Notes: generated from the letters alone by a model not told the origin. Positions 26,916-36,179 are shown, numbered from the stretch's first letter. The stretch: 64,000 bases of DNA from Dehalococcoidia bacterium (GCA_041649635.1 JBAZMV010000007.1:12693-76692); one strand, 5' to 3'. Numbers and translations: made by a program.

Positions 26916-27842
26916 CTATTTAGCTGTATTCAGCTTCTTTAATTCATCAAGATCAAGCGGGTCGCCTTTAGACGGGTCCCGCACCAGTTTAATAGCGCCG
27001 ATCGGACAAACATCCTCACAGACACCGCAGCCCATACACTTTTCCACATTAATCTCAGCTACCTGATCACCCAGCGTAATAGCGCTGAAACGGCAAGTGC
27101 CATCGCAGCTGCCACAACCGTTACAATCATCACTGACAGTGGCGATATAGCCCGAGGATGCGATTATAGGAACCATCCCGCCGAGCATGTTCCACATTTT
27201 TATCCCTAGGCAACAGCAGTCACAGCAGTTACATATTGCAAAGAACTTGTTTCCTACATCCTTTTTGAAATACGCGCAATGCACATCGCCGCGTTTGTGC
27301 GCATCCTCGATAACCTTAACCGCCTCCTCCTGCGTAATCTTGCGGAACAACGGATTCTTCTCTCCTATGAATGAAGCGAAAGGATCGCCGATGAAGAGAC
27401 AAACATCCTGCTTCCCAGGGGGAAGGCATGGATTGGGCGAGGCCGCGCGGCAGGCGCATACCCCCACCGCTATCGACTCCGGGTTTTCCAGTACTATATC
27501 CCTTGCAACTTTGTACGGAATAACCTGTTCTGGGGGGCATATATTCAACGGCTCTTTCTGAGTAACCAGCTTGACCGCGTCTTGAATTTTCACCACCTTA
27601 CCGTGATAAAAGCTGGTCTCCAATGAAAGAGCTGTTTCTGCGATGCGCTGAACACCGGCCTCAATCAACTCATCTATGCCGGCTTCCGGCAACTCGGTGC
27701 GATCCTTGGGAGCCTGCCCGGCTATTTTAATGGCGTGATAAAGAAAATCATCGATGTACTTCATGTAGACATAGGCTGAAAAGAAGTCACTTTTGTTCTC
27801 CATGGGATAGGAATCGTAGAGGGCCTTTGTTACTGGATCCAT
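26916..27842 (-). CDS. Multi-cluster 4Fe-4S ferredoxin-type protein
   Basis: 308-residue cytoplasmic electron carrier or oxidoreductase subunit. The C-terminus has two 4Fe-4S motifs, CNGCGSCDGTC and CMGCGVCEDVC followed by PIGAI. The middle has further Cys-rich segments, VGVCACRAASPNPC and ICNCCDCCCLG, that could hold an additional cluster. The N-terminal 100 residues are not recognised. Being in the operon with AOR, it is a likely electron acceptor for that enzyme. AGGGGGA precedes the ATG. Confidence 0.82.
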   Translation of the reverse strand: MDPVTKALYDSYPMENKSDFFSAYVYMKYIDDFLYHAIKIAGQAPKDRTELPEAGIDELIEAGVQRIAETALSLETSFYHGKVVKIQDAVKLVTQKEPLNICPPEQVIPYKVARDIVLENPESIAVGVCACRAASPNPCLPPGKQDVCLFIGDPFASFIGEKNPLFRKITQEEAVKVIEDAHKRGDVHCAYFKKDVGNKFFAICNCCDCCCLGIKMWNMLGGMVPIIASSGYIATVSDDCNGCGSCDGTCRFSAITLGDQVAEINVEKCMGCGVCEDVCPIGAIKLVRDPSKGDPLDLDELKKLNTAK

Positions 27843-27862
27843 AATTTCCCCCTTTTCACAAA

Positions 27863-27892
27863 GATAACGGGGCGATTATCTTCCCCGTTATC
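27863..27892 (-). terminator. Intra-operon hairpin (attenuator-like)
   Basis: GATAACGGGG (27863-27872) pairs perfectly with CCCCGTTATC (27883-27892) around a 10-base loop, in the 88-base gap between the reductase gene and the ferredoxin gene. On the minus strand only TTTG follows, so it may attenuate or protect mRNA rather than terminate fully. Confidence 0.55.
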
Positions 27893-27930
27893 CAGTTTAC
27901 ATTATTTTCTTCAATTTTCCAACGGTCTGC

Positions 27931-28947
27931 TTACTGCCGTTTCTTTTTCTTCTCCGCTTTCCGCCACTCAATATACTGCCGGCAGCCCTCCTCGATCGAT
28001 ATCTTGGGTTGCCATCCCAGCTCTTTCCGTGCTTTAGTGCTGTCGATATACATGCCATCCCTGACAAATTTAATGTCGGAACGCGTAAGGAACGGGGCAT
28101 CCTCGGATCTAATCAACCTCCCCCACATCTCCATAACCGCAGCCGAAGCGTACACAAGACCAAGCGGAATAACTATCTTTAATTCGGATTTCCCCGCAGC
28201 CTTAGCCATAGCATTAACAAAATCACGATAGGTTACTACGCCCTCAGGTGAAATATTGTATATTTGCCCCCCGGCCTTTTCGTTTATCGCCGCCAGTATG
28301 ACGCAATCCGCAACATCGTGTACGTGTACTAATGCCGTCTTGGCCATAGCATTGCCCGGCAATACAGGGAACATCTTCACATAGCGATATATCCGGTCGG
28401 TAAGGAGTCTGCAGCGAGGGCCGTATACCATACAAGGCCTGACCACCGTAGCGTTTATCTTACCCTGCTTATGGTAATCAAGCACAGTTTGCTCTGCCCT
28501 GGCCTTTGCACAATCGTAGAACATCTCGCGGCTGGGCTTTTCGATATTCAGGTAAGGAGCGCTTTCATCCGCAGGTTTTTCAACACCTATTGCAGCATCA
28601 CCCACAACAGTGCCGGAACTGACGTAAACAAACTTCTTAACCCCTGCCGCAATGCTGGCATTAAGTATGTTCTCAGTTCCTTCAACGATACATGATTGAA
28701 AATCCTTCCACTGGCCCCACCCCGGCAAGACCCTGGCTGCAGCATGAATGACTACGTCCATGCCTTCGGCTGCAGCTACCAGACTATCGTAATCCTCCAC
28801 ATCACCGTAAACGATTTCGGCACTAGTTGTCTTCAGATGCTCTATGTTAGACGTCTTGCGCACCATGGCACGCACCTGATGTCCCTGCTGCGCCATTCGC
28901 TCGACAAGATGTCCGCCAAGCAATCCTGTTCCGCCTGTTATAAGCAC
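27931..28947 (-). CDS. NAD(P)-dependent epimerase/dehydratase (3beta-hydroxysteroid dehydrogenase-like extended SDR)
   Basis: 338-residue extended short-chain dehydrogenase. The nucleotide-binding motif TGGTGLLGGHLV is at the N-terminus, then DVVIHAAARV, KFVYVSSGTVVG and a catalytic YDCAK (Tyr-x3-Lys). The overall pattern is of the 3beta-HSD/dihydroflavonol reductase group acting on hydroxy or keto groups of hydrophobic substrates. GTG 28947 is the start with AGGAGG 11 bases upstream. Second gene of the leftward operon after AOR. Substrate uncertain. Confidence 0.85.
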   Translation of the reverse strand: MLITGGTGLLGGHLVERMAQQGHQVRAMVRKTSNIEHLKTTSAEIVYGDVEDYDSLVAAAEGMDVVIHAAARVLPGWGQWKDFQSCIVEGTENILNASIAAGVKKFVYVSSGTVVGDAAIGVEKPADESAPYLNIEKPSREMFYDCAKARAEQTVLDYHKQGKINATVVRPCMVYGPRCRLLTDRIYRYVKMFPVLPGNAMAKTALVHVHDVADCVILAAINEKAGGQIYNISPEGVVTYRDFVNAMAKAAGKSELKIVIPLGLVYASAAVMEMWGRLIRSEDAPFLTRSDIKFVRDGMYIDSTKARKELGWQPKISIEEGCRQYIEWRKAEKKKKRQ

Positions 28948-29002
28948 TTTCGTAACGCCCTCCTAAACACAAGATTTGTTACTAAGCCTATAAATCACCA
29001 TG

Positions 29003-30880
29003 CTATTGATAAAGCTTGCCCGCGAGATCACCAAGTCCCAGCCTGCTCAACGTCTCCTTAGTAGGACGCCCATCGGCAGCAAGCCCTCTAGCAGGATAGA
29101 ATTCCTTTAACATCAGTTCCAGATTCGGCGCCGAGCCGGCTGCACCACCGTCAGTATTCGGAGTAAGTAACCGCTTGGGTAACATATCATCAGCAGCTGT
29201 AATACCCATAAGATTGCATAATCCCCTCTTCATATGCCAGATCCGCTCTCCGCATTCCCTTATTTCCTTGAAAGCATAATCGAACCCTGTCACGGCATTT
29301 AAGATACCGGCTATACTTTCTCCATTGAGCGTCTCAACCACCATATAGCAGATGGTCATTGCGTTATAGATAGCGCCCAAGTCCTGACCGTTCTTCACAA
29401 TAATCGCCGCGCCCTCATTCTGCTTTGTGTTGACCCCGAAATTGATATCGACATCCGGCCAGGCAAAAATCCCTGTGCCGATACTGTAAGAGGGATCGCT
29501 GGTATGGCAGGCGCCTCTGGACCCCGTTGCATACGCAAGACCAAGCAGATAATTAGCCCTGGGATCGTGTGCGGGAACTTCCATGCCTTTTACTTCAATG
29601 GCAAATTCTGAAGCACCCTTCCCGATTTTCTCCGCAGCTCTCTTTGAACCTTCAGCCAGCAGATCACCAAAGCCCTGACGATTCGCGATCATTTCTATCA
29701 CTTTGACAACCGTTACATGATCTCCCCACTTGAACTCAACGCCTCCCGTATCTGCCGCAGTCAGGATGCCCTGTTCAAAACAGTCCATGACCATCGCTAT
29801 AGTACTGCCACATGATATGACATCCATACCATAGTTATTACACAGATCATTCATCCTAATAACTGCAGCCATGTCCCCGATCATCAATGAGCTGCCCAAT
29901 ATAGCCGCCCCTTCATATTCAGGTCCCTCCGCTACTTCCCCCTGATAGGGCCCTTCAGGAATAGTCACATGCCGTTTACAGCCCACCATACAGCCATGGC
30001 ATGAAGTGTTACCAATATAGAACGGCGGCCCGCTCAGTTTTCCTCCATCGATTTGCGAGGCAATAGCCATGTTATCGCCTTGAGCCCAGTTCTTCGCCGG
30101 CAGGTCTCCCATCATAGCGCTGATACCAAGAGCGGCGTTTGTGCCCTGCGCGCCGAGGACCTGACAGATAATGCTATCCTTCGCCTTTTGGAGGGCTTCT
30201 TTTCGCAACTCGTTGAATTTCTCCTGATCGACTAAGCCTATCTTGCCGCTTCCGCGTACAACCACGGCCTTGAGCTTCTTAGATCCCATCACCGCACCCA
30301 TGCCGCATCTGCCGGCAAAATCCTTCTTGTCGTTGCAGACGCAGGCAAATCTGACGAGCTTCTCTCCGGCCACACCAATCGATAACACCTTAACCGGTTT
30401 TTTCGCTTCCTGCCGCTCATGCCGTTTCTTTAAAATATCATCTATTTCCTGCGTATTCTTGCCCCACAAATCCGAGGCATCTTTAATCTCGACTTTACCG
30501 TCTTCTATTAATATATATACAGGCTTGTCCGAAGCTCCTTCAACTATAATGCCATCCCATCCGGCCTGTTTAAGTTCCGTTGCAAAAGTACCTCCGCTGT
30601 TGCTTTCCCCAAACATATTGGTGAGAGGCGACTTGGCACAGATTGAAAATCGAGCCCCGCCCGGCACGCTCAGTCCGCTTGTTGGCCCTGTTAATATGAA
30701 AAGGGTATTTTGGGGAGATAGTGAATCGACCTTAGGATCAACCCTGTCGAACATAAGCTTTGCGCCTAACCCGCTGCCCCCGATAAATTTACGAATGATA
30801 TCCTTGCTTACTGTGGAATTTGAAATAGAACCTTTACTGAGATCGATTTCCAGCATTTTACCCTCAAAACCTGCCATCAT
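29003..30880 (-). CDS. Aldehyde:ferredoxin oxidoreductase (AOR) family protein
   Basis: 625-residue tungsten/molybdenum pterin enzyme oxidising aldehydes to acids (or reducing acids) with ferredoxin. Typical features are the N-terminal EGKMLEIDLSKG, FIGGSGLGAKLMFDR, the pterin-binding GRCGMGAVMGSKKLKAV, and the 4Fe-4S ligands CHGCMVGC with a fourth Cys near the C-terminus (RGLCNLMG). The length is normal. It is the first gene after a strong leftward promoter, with a ferredoxin-like protein two genes on. moeA and mobB at the left edge and the ThiF/MoaD-like pair could supply its pterin. Confidence 0.92.
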   Translation of the reverse strand: MMAGFEGKMLEIDLSKGSISNSTVSKDIIRKFIGGSGLGAKLMFDRVDPKVDSLSPQNTLFILTGPTSGLSVPGGARFSICAKSPLTNMFGESNSGGTFATELKQAGWDGIIVEGASDKPVYILIEDGKVEIKDASDLWGKNTQEIDDILKKRHERQEAKKPVKVLSIGVAGEKLVRFACVCNDKKDFAGRCGMGAVMGSKKLKAVVVRGSGKIGLVDQEKFNELRKEALQKAKDSIICQVLGAQGTNAALGISAMMGDLPAKNWAQGDNMAIASQIDGGKLSGPPFYIGNTSCHGCMVGCKRHVTIPEGPYQGEVAEGPEYEGAAILGSSLMIGDMAAVIRMNDLCNNYGMDVISCGSTIAMVMDCFEQGILTAADTGGVEFKWGDHVTVVKVIEMIANRQGFGDLLAEGSKRAAEKIGKGASEFAIEVKGMEVPAHDPRANYLLGLAYATGSRGACHTSDPSYSIGTGIFAWPDVDINFGVNTKQNEGAAIIVKNGQDLGAIYNAMTICYMVVETLNGESIAGILNAVTGFDYAFKEIRECGERIWHMKRGLCNLMGITAADDMLPKRLLTPNTDGGAAGSAPNLELMLKEFYPARGLAADGRPTKETLSRLGLGDLAGKLYQ

Positions 30881-30952
30881 GCTCTCCTTTCATTTAAATG
30901 AAACTACGTGAGGATCGAGACTTAATTCCGCTAGATGCCCTGCCAGAAAGCA

Positions 30953-30982
30953 AATATATCATCTATTTTTAGTTGATGTCAA
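30953..30982 (-). promoter_or_regulatory. Promoter of the leftward AOR operon
   Basis: On the minus strand TTGACA (complement of 30977-30982), an 18-base spacer and TATATT (complement of 30953-30958), 73 bases upstream of the AOR start. A near-consensus housekeeping promoter. Confidence 0.75.
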
Positions 30983-31167
30983 GGCAAAAAATATATATTT
31001 CATAAATAGTCTTTGATTTTAGAAATACGGCCCTTTTTCAATACAAATCACACTCAGACCATTACAAATGATTCCTGAATACATTTTGAATAACATTATC
31101 GACATTTATGGATATAACGATAATCCACCAACCAGAACATAGTTTGAACAGTGAAGCGACTGGACTG

Positions 31168-31196
31168 TTGACTTTGGCATGAGAAAGTGGTAAAAA
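31168..31196 (+). promoter_or_regulatory. Weak candidate promoter of the SCP2 gene
   Basis: TTGACT (31168-31173), 17-base spacer, TAAAAA (31191-31196). It would give a leader of about 155 bases before 31357. Confidence 0.35.
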
Positions 31197-31356
31197 TGCT
31201 TTCTGCGGCCACCATTTTTGATTATTCATATAATGTCCTAAGTTGTATATCTTTTGTGGATTAAAATAAGACTTGATTTTCATTTCTAGATGTGATACTT
31301 TTCCTCGCAGCGTGTCATAAAATAGGCAAATTTAAGCAGAATTAAAGGGAGGTTCT

Positions 31357-31779
31357 ATGGTAAAGTTTTTCACCAAGGAAATGTCAGACCAGACCGAGCA
31401 GATGATCAACACTGACGCCGCGATCAAGGCCAAGCTTAAAGGTGTAACCCTCAAATTCATCCTACTCGTAACCGATTGCCCCGGCAATGAAGATCGCCAA
31501 ATGAAGATAGGTTTCGATAACGGAAAACTAGTGGAAAATACCCTTGTTATCAAACCTGCCCCCAGTGATCTAAGAACTGAAACGCTTGACAAAGCATACG
31601 CAGCCAAAGTAGTCGGACCATATGAAGTAATGGTGCAAGTATCCACCAAGAAGCTGCCGATGCTTGCAGCCCTTGGCTCGATGCGCATAGAGGGTGATAT
31701 GACAGCCTTGATAGCTAATATGACAGGTATGACCACCCTCTTGGACATCCAGGGCAGTCTGCCCGGTCTGGAGTTCTAG
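31357..31779 (+). CDS. SCP2 sterol-carrier-like domain protein
   Basis: 140-residue single-domain protein resembling SCP2, a hydrophobic-pocket lipid/acyl-CoA-binding fold (FDNGKLVENTLVIKPAPSD, GPYEVMVQVSTKKLPML, RIEGDMTALIANM). GGGAGG precedes ATG 31357. It probably binds the hydrophobic substrate or its CoA ester for the enzymes encoded downstream; this role is inferred from the fold and position. It opens the rightward catabolic region. Confidence 0.7.
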   Translation: MVKFFTKEMSDQTEQMINTDAAIKAKLKGVTLKFILLVTDCPGNEDRQMKIGFDNGKLVENTLVIKPAPSDLRTETLDKAYAAKVVGPYEVMVQVSTKKLPMLAALGSMRIEGDMTALIANMTGMTTLLDIQGSLPGLEF

Positions 31780-31925
31780 GATATATGGAACGGAAGTCTT
31801 ATAGCCGAAGATGCGCGCTTTAGCATCATCATCGTTAACGGGCAAAACATCGGCTGTACCGGGACAGGCCAAGGCAACTTAATAATGAATCAACCGACCT
31901 ATAACAATTAAGGAGGGATGAAATA

Positions 31926-33617
31926 ATGTCAACCGATATCAACACTAGAATATCAGGACCGTTTCAAGAGTTCCCGGATGTAAGCGAATGGGACGCCGTC
32001 ATCATCGGCGGCGGACCCAACGGCCTTATCTGCGCCGCATACCTGGCCAAGGCGGGCATGAAGGTCTGCCTCGTCGAGCGCAGGTGGGAAGTCGGCGGCG
32101 GCCTCAGCACCGAAGAGATCCTTTTCCCATGCTACTACTCCAACGTGCATATCATATATCATATGATGGTCGACTACATGCCGGCCATCAAGGATTTCAA
32201 TCTCGATAAGCACGCCATCAGCTGGGTTAAACCAAACTCCCAGACCGCTATGGTCTTCGATGACGGCTCCTCTCTCCTGATGTCCAACATGGCTGCCGAT
32301 ACCAAGGACTCAATGAGTAAATTCTCGCAGAAGGACTCCAATACCTACGGCCACATGATTCGTAAGTGGAACAAGATCACTAACGAGATCCTGGTCCCTT
32401 GCACCTACCTGCCGGCCATCTCACCCATCGACTCGCAGATAATCCTGGAAAAAACCGAGGTCGGCAGTGAAATGCTCGAGATGATGGAGATGGCTCCGAT
32501 CGATATCATCAACGAGCACTTCGAGAACGACAAGATCCGCGCAATGCTCCTGTACATGACCTGCATGTGGGGCTGCGATCCCCGCGAGAGCGGCATGGGC
32601 TGGTATGTAGCCCTGCAGATGTCCCGGGGCATTAATAAGTGCTACTGCTACGGCAGCTCCCATAAGCTCGCCGGCGCCTTCGAGCGCGTTATAGTGGAAA
32701 ACGGCGGCCTCGTCCTGGAAGCCGCCGCCGCCACCAAGATCATCATGGAAAACGGCAAGGCTGCCGGCATAGAACTGCAAGAAGGACGCACGCTCAAGGC
32801 CAAGGTCGTTATCTCCAGCCTCGACCCGCAGACCACCTTCCTCGACTTTGTCGGAGAGAAGAACCTGCCGGGAACGCTGGCTGAAGCCTTCAAGGGCTGG
32901 GTCTGGGACAAGTGGAGCTTCCATACCCTGCACGTTGCTTCCATGCAGCCTCCCGTCTACAAGAAACTGGATAAGGACGGCAAGCCGGTCAGGGGCTATG
33001 ACCCGTGGGTCAACGAAGCCTTTATGACGATCTTCGGCGTCGAGGGCGAAGACCAGTTGCTGGCGCACTGGGATAACGTGGTCGCAGGTAAGATCGACCT
33101 GAAGAACTTCTGCGGACATGCCACTTGCGAAACCATCTTCGATCCCCACCTGACCAGATGGCCGGGCAGACACGTGTCTTTCTTCCAGATGCACGCCCCT
33201 TATAATATCGAGGGCGGCTGGGCCAAGCGCGAGCCGGAACTCAACCAGGCCATACTCGATAAGTGGGAAAAGGTGGCTCCGGGCTTCACCAAGAACAATA
33301 ATATACAAAAAACGAACGGAGAGACTCCGGAGGATATCGAAATACGCTTCCCGAACATGCGCAAGGGCTCCATTAAGCACGGAGACTATATCCCAACACA
33401 GATGCTTACCAACCGCCCGCATCCGGATTGCTCGGCCCATAAGACCCCGATAGAAGGGCTCTACCTGTGCGGCGCCTCAGTCTACCCGGGAGGCACCCTG
33501 CTGGGCGGTCCGGGTTACCTCGCGGCCAACAGGGTAGCCGAGGACATGGGAGTTAAAAAATGGTGGAAGCCTACCGCTGAAATGGAGAAGTTTACTAAAA
33601 CCTACCTTGAAAAGTAA
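31926..33617 (+). CDS. Phytoene-desaturase-like NAD(P)/FAD oxidoreductase (copy 1)
   Basis: 563-residue flavoprotein of the CrtI/phytoene dehydrogenase superfamily. The FAD Rossmann motif VIIGGGPNGLICAAYLAKAG (residues about 23-42) is followed by EVGGGLSTEE, and the C-terminal FAD-binding signature GLYLCGASVYPGGTLLGG closes the fold. Such enzymes desaturate, saturate or isomerise isoprenoid chains; the substrate here is unknown. AAGGAGGG precedes ATG 31926. It is most like the copy at 44055-45686 (shared TEEI/Y-N-HxIYHLMVDY-type N-terminal segments). A terminator follows. Confidence 0.86.
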   Translation: MSTDINTRISGPFQEFPDVSEWDAVIIGGGPNGLICAAYLAKAGMKVCLVERRWEVGGGLSTEEILFPCYYSNVHIIYHMMVDYMPAIKDFNLDKHAISWVKPNSQTAMVFDDGSSLLMSNMAADTKDSMSKFSQKDSNTYGHMIRKWNKITNEILVPCTYLPAISPIDSQIILEKTEVGSEMLEMMEMAPIDIINEHFENDKIRAMLLYMTCMWGCDPRESGMGWYVALQMSRGINKCYCYGSSHKLAGAFERVIVENGGLVLEAAAATKIIMENGKAAGIELQEGRTLKAKVVISSLDPQTTFLDFVGEKNLPGTLAEAFKGWVWDKWSFHTLHVASMQPPVYKKLDKDGKPVRGYDPWVNEAFMTIFGVEGEDQLLAHWDNVVAGKIDLKNFCGHATCETIFDPHLTRWPGRHVSFFQMHAPYNIEGGWAKREPELNQAILDKWEKVAPGFTKNNNIQKTNGETPEDIEIRFPNMRKGSIKHGDYIPTQMLTNRPHPDCSAHKTPIEGLYLCGASVYPGGTLLGGPGYLAANRVAEDMGVKKWWKPTAEMEKFTKTYLEK

Positions 33618-33641
33618 CCTTTTACAATACGAATAAACCAA

Positions 33642-33690
33642 GGGAGCCCGCAATGACTTTCAAAAATTATCCAATTGCGGGCTCCCATTT
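33642..33690 (+). terminator. Terminator after FAD oxidoreductase copy 1
   Basis: GGGAGCCCGCAAT (33642-33654) pairs with ATTGCGGGCTCCC (33674-33686), a 13-bp perfect stem followed by ATTTT. Confidence 0.75.
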
Positions 33691-33691
33691 T

Positions 33692-33771
33692 GCGGAAAAA
33701 AGTATTAAAATATATTCCGTCGCGGAAAAAAGTATTAAGGCGCGCTTCGCGTCTTTATGCGAAGACGGAAT
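33692..33771. repeat. Tandem 17-bp direct repeat inside a nested palindrome
   Basis: GCGGAAAAAAGTATTAA occurs at 33692-33708 and again at 33722-33738 (30-base period). The second copy lies inside a stem formed by ATTCCGTC (33714-33721) and GACGGAAT (33764-33771), with an inner CTTCGC/GCGAAG hairpin (33745-33764). It sits between the terminator and the next operon; possibly a decayed mobile element or a regulator-binding site. Confidence 0.6.
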
Positions 33772-33849
33772 AGCTAAACTGAATTCCGCTGAATATTGGA
33801 CTAAAGACTAACAATTAAAAACACTTGTTCGACTGAAGGGGGATGTTTC

Positions 33850-35007
33850 ATGCCTGAAAGAATAGGGATTGTGGCTGTAGCGCAGACCAAATATCATCCC
33901 AACAGGGCCGAGGTAAAGGAAGGGGAGATGGCCTATGAGGCCATCAAGCAGGTTCTCCAGGAAACAGGTCTAAAGTATGTCAACGACGGCAGCGGCATCG
34001 ACGCTGCCGTTACTTGTTCCCAGGACTTCTGGGACGGCAGAACCATATCCAGCCTCAATGTAGCATCATTCGTAGGCACGCACTTCCGCTGCGAAGAGAA
34101 GGTGGCATCGGACGGCATAAACGCAGTGTTCTATGCCATGATGCACATACTCTCGGGAGAACATGATACTCTAATCGTCACAACCCACTGCAAGGAATCA
34201 CAGACTTCACCGAGTATAATCGAGAATCACTCCTTCGAGCCGGTATTAATGAGAGGACTTGGATTGGATTTCCTCGGCGCAGCGGCGCTCCAGGCCAATC
34301 GTTATATGAACAAATACAAGATCACTCCGGAACAATGCGCCAAGGTTGTCGTCAAGAACCGCGGCAACGCAAAGAACAACCCCTACGCGCAGGCACCCAT
34401 GAGCCTCACTGTTAAAGATGTGCTGAACTCTAGGATGCTGGCCGACCCTATCCATGAACTGGATGCAAAGCCGGTATCCGACGGAGCATGTGTTATGATT
34501 ATGGCTCGTGAGGAAAAGGCCAAGAAGCTCTGTAAGAATCCCGTCTGGATAACCGGCGTCAGTAACTGCTACGAAGCCCACTATCTGGGAGACCGCGATC
34601 TGGCTGACTGCAAAGCACTGACGAAAGCGGCGAAACAAGCCTACAAGATGGCTGGTATCAACAATCCTTTACAAGAAATAGACGTAGCGGAGATTTCAGA
34701 GAAATACTCCTACGAAGAGTTACTGTGGCTGGAGGGGCTCGGCTTATGCGAGCGCGGCGGCGGCGGTAAGATGATAGACAGCGGCGCGACCAAGATGGAC
34801 GGCAAACTGCCGGTCAACCCATCGGGCGGATGCCTTTCCGGCAATCCCACAGAGGTGGCAGGCATGACCCGCGTCGTCGAGGCGGTTCTCCAGTTGCGCG
34901 GCGAGGCAGGCTCCAGGCAAGTACCGGACGCTAAAGTCGCATTAGCCCACGGTACAACGGGCATCTGCGGACAACTACAGACCGTAATGATCCTGAGCAA
35001 CAGCTAA
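33850..35007 (+). CDS. Thiolase-fold protein lacking catalytic Cys and His (Ltp2-like), first of pair
   Basis: 385-residue lipid-transfer-protein/thiolase-like protein. By alignment with the intact thiolases of this window, the Cys position is Ala86 (EEKVASDGINAV) and the GHP His motif reads SGNPTEV. The HDCF motif is replaced by SEKYSY. So it cannot use the usual acyl-Cys mechanism. In actinobacterial steroid side-chain degradation, the Cys-less thiolase homologue Ltp2 works with a DUF35 protein as a retro-aldolase; the pair of DUF35 genes two genes downstream makes a similar role plausible here. First gene after the repeat region, with GGGGG upstream of ATG 33850. Confidence 0.8.
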   Translation: MPERIGIVAVAQTKYHPNRAEVKEGEMAYEAIKQVLQETGLKYVNDGSGIDAAVTCSQDFWDGRTISSLNVASFVGTHFRCEEKVASDGINAVFYAMMHILSGEHDTLIVTTHCKESQTSPSIIENHSFEPVLMRGLGLDFLGAAALQANRYMNKYKITPEQCAKVVVKNRGNAKNNPYAQAPMSLTVKDVLNSRMLADPIHELDAKPVSDGACVMIMAREEKAKKLCKNPVWITGVSNCYEAHYLGDRDLADCKALTKAAKQAYKMAGINNPLQEIDVAEISEKYSYEELLWLEGLGLCERGGGGKMIDSGATKMDGKLPVNPSGGCLSGNPTEVAGMTRVVEAVLQLRGEAGSRQVPDAKVALAHGTTGICGQLQTVMILSNS

Positions 35008-35024
35008 TCGGAGGTATTTAAGAT

Positions 35025-36179
35025 ATGGCCAATAGAGTGGCGATAGTAGGTGTAGGTCGGTCGACACAGGCGGCCAGGCGGCCTGAGGTCAACGACGCGG
35101 AGATGATCAATGAAGCCGTAAGAGCGGCGCTTGAAGACGCTCAGATCGATATTAAGAAAGTACAGGCAGTTCTTACCAACAGCATAGATGGTTTCGATAA
35201 TTTTTATCTTGGCGACTGCCTCCTTGTCGATGGAAGCGGAGCGTATATGAAATCCGGCATGAAGTTACACACCGGAGGCACGGTCGGCTCCACCGGCGCT
35301 ATAGCTGCGTTTAACATGGTAGCTTCAGGTATGTTCGATATAGTCCTTACCATAGGCCATCAGAAACAGGAACGCGGCAACTCGATGGGCACGCTCTGCG
35401 CCGCCGCCCCGGGCGAGGTGCGCGAGTACGTACAGGGAGCCATCGGAGCGTTCGCGCAGGCCGCAGTTGAATATATGCAAAATACTGACGCCAAACTGGA
35501 GCACGCGGCAATGGTGCGCCTGAAGGCTGATAAAAATGCCTGCCGCAACCCGTACGCGCATCTGCGTCTTGGCCTCAAGTCGATAGAAGACGTAGCGAAG
35601 TCGCCGATACTTATCTGGCCTTTGCGTCTTCTAGACTTCTGCCCGCAATCATGCGGCGCAGCCGCGCTCATAGTGGCCTCCGAGAAGGTAGCTAAAAAGA
35701 TATCCAAGAAGCCGGTTTGGGTTGCGGACCACGAGACCGTTCACGAGCTGCAAAGCGAGGTGGTATTCGGCGGAGCTGAGGAGAAATCGCAGCAGATAGC
35801 GGCCAGACATATATATAAGCGAAACGGTATCACCAACCCGGCTAAAGATATAGACTGCTTTGAAGTATACGAGCCCAGCAGTTGGGAAGAAATGTACCTG
35901 TACGAGCATTTCTTTATAACCGAGCATAACACGGGATGGAAACTGATAGAAAAAGGCATGACCGAACTGGAAGGACCAATACCAGTGAATCCATCAGGCG
36001 GCGTGCTGGCCACTAACGCCATCGGCGCTACAGCCATGCTGCGCATCGGAGAGGCCGCCCTCCAGATCCGCGGAGACGCCGGAGAGCACCAATGCACAAA
36101 GGATATCAAAACCACGTTGTCTTCAGGCCTTGGAGGAACAAACTGGACAACGCTGGTTCTACTCAAGAGATCACTCTAA
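35025..36179 (+). CDS. Thiolase-fold protein lacking catalytic Cys and His, second of pair
   Basis: 384 residues, paralogous to the preceding protein. The Cys position is Gly88 (GGTVGSTGAIAAF), the His motif reads ATNAIGATA, and the HDCF region reads VYEPSSWEE with a Tyr. It lies 17 bases after the first copy (CGGAGG in front of ATG 35025), so a heteromeric thiolase-fold dimer is likely. Alternative roles are a substrate-binding non-catalytic subunit or an aldolase-type enzyme with DUF35 partner, as for Ltp2. Confidence 0.8.
   Translation: MANRVAIVGVGRSTQAARRPEVNDAEMINEAVRAALEDAQIDIKKVQAVLTNSIDGFDNFYLGDCLLVDGSGAYMKSGMKLHTGGTVGSTGAIAAFNMVASGMFDIVLTIGHQKQERGNSMGTLCAAAPGEVREYVQGAIGAFAQAAVEYMQNTDAKLEHAAMVRLKADKNACRNPYAHLRLGLKSIEDVAKSPILIWPLRLLDFCPQSCGAAALIVASEKVAKKISKKPVWVADHETVHELQSEVVFGGAEEKSQQIAARHIYKRNGITNPAKDIDCFEVYEPSSWEEMYLYEHFFITEHNTGWKLIEKGMTELEGPIPVNPSGGVLATNAIGATAMLRIGEAALQIRGDAGEHQCTKDIKTTLSSGLGGTNWTTLVLLKRSL

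Larger units (their letters stand above)
30881..31356. other. AT-rich divergent intergenic region
   Basis: 476 bases between the leftward AOR operon and the rightward SCP2 gene. It contains the leftward promoter at 30953-30982 and a weaker rightward candidate at 31168-31196. The short minus-strand frame at 31062-31283 has no ribosome binding site and biased composition, and is not called. Both catabolic operons are probably controlled from here, but no operator palindrome stood out. Confidence 0.6.

Noticed and set aside
31062..31283. Minus-strand 73-codon frame in the divergent promoter region
   Set aside because: No ribosome binding site, no family pattern and AT-rich intergenic composition.
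32421..33440. Long minus-strand frame (339 codons) opposite FAD oxidoreductase copy 1
   Set aside because: Shadow of a well-supported gene; the translation has no motif. The same holds for 44439-45512 opposite copy 3.
33692..33738. CRISPR array
   Set aside because: Only two short copies with a 13-base gap, no spacers of proper size and no cas genes in the window.
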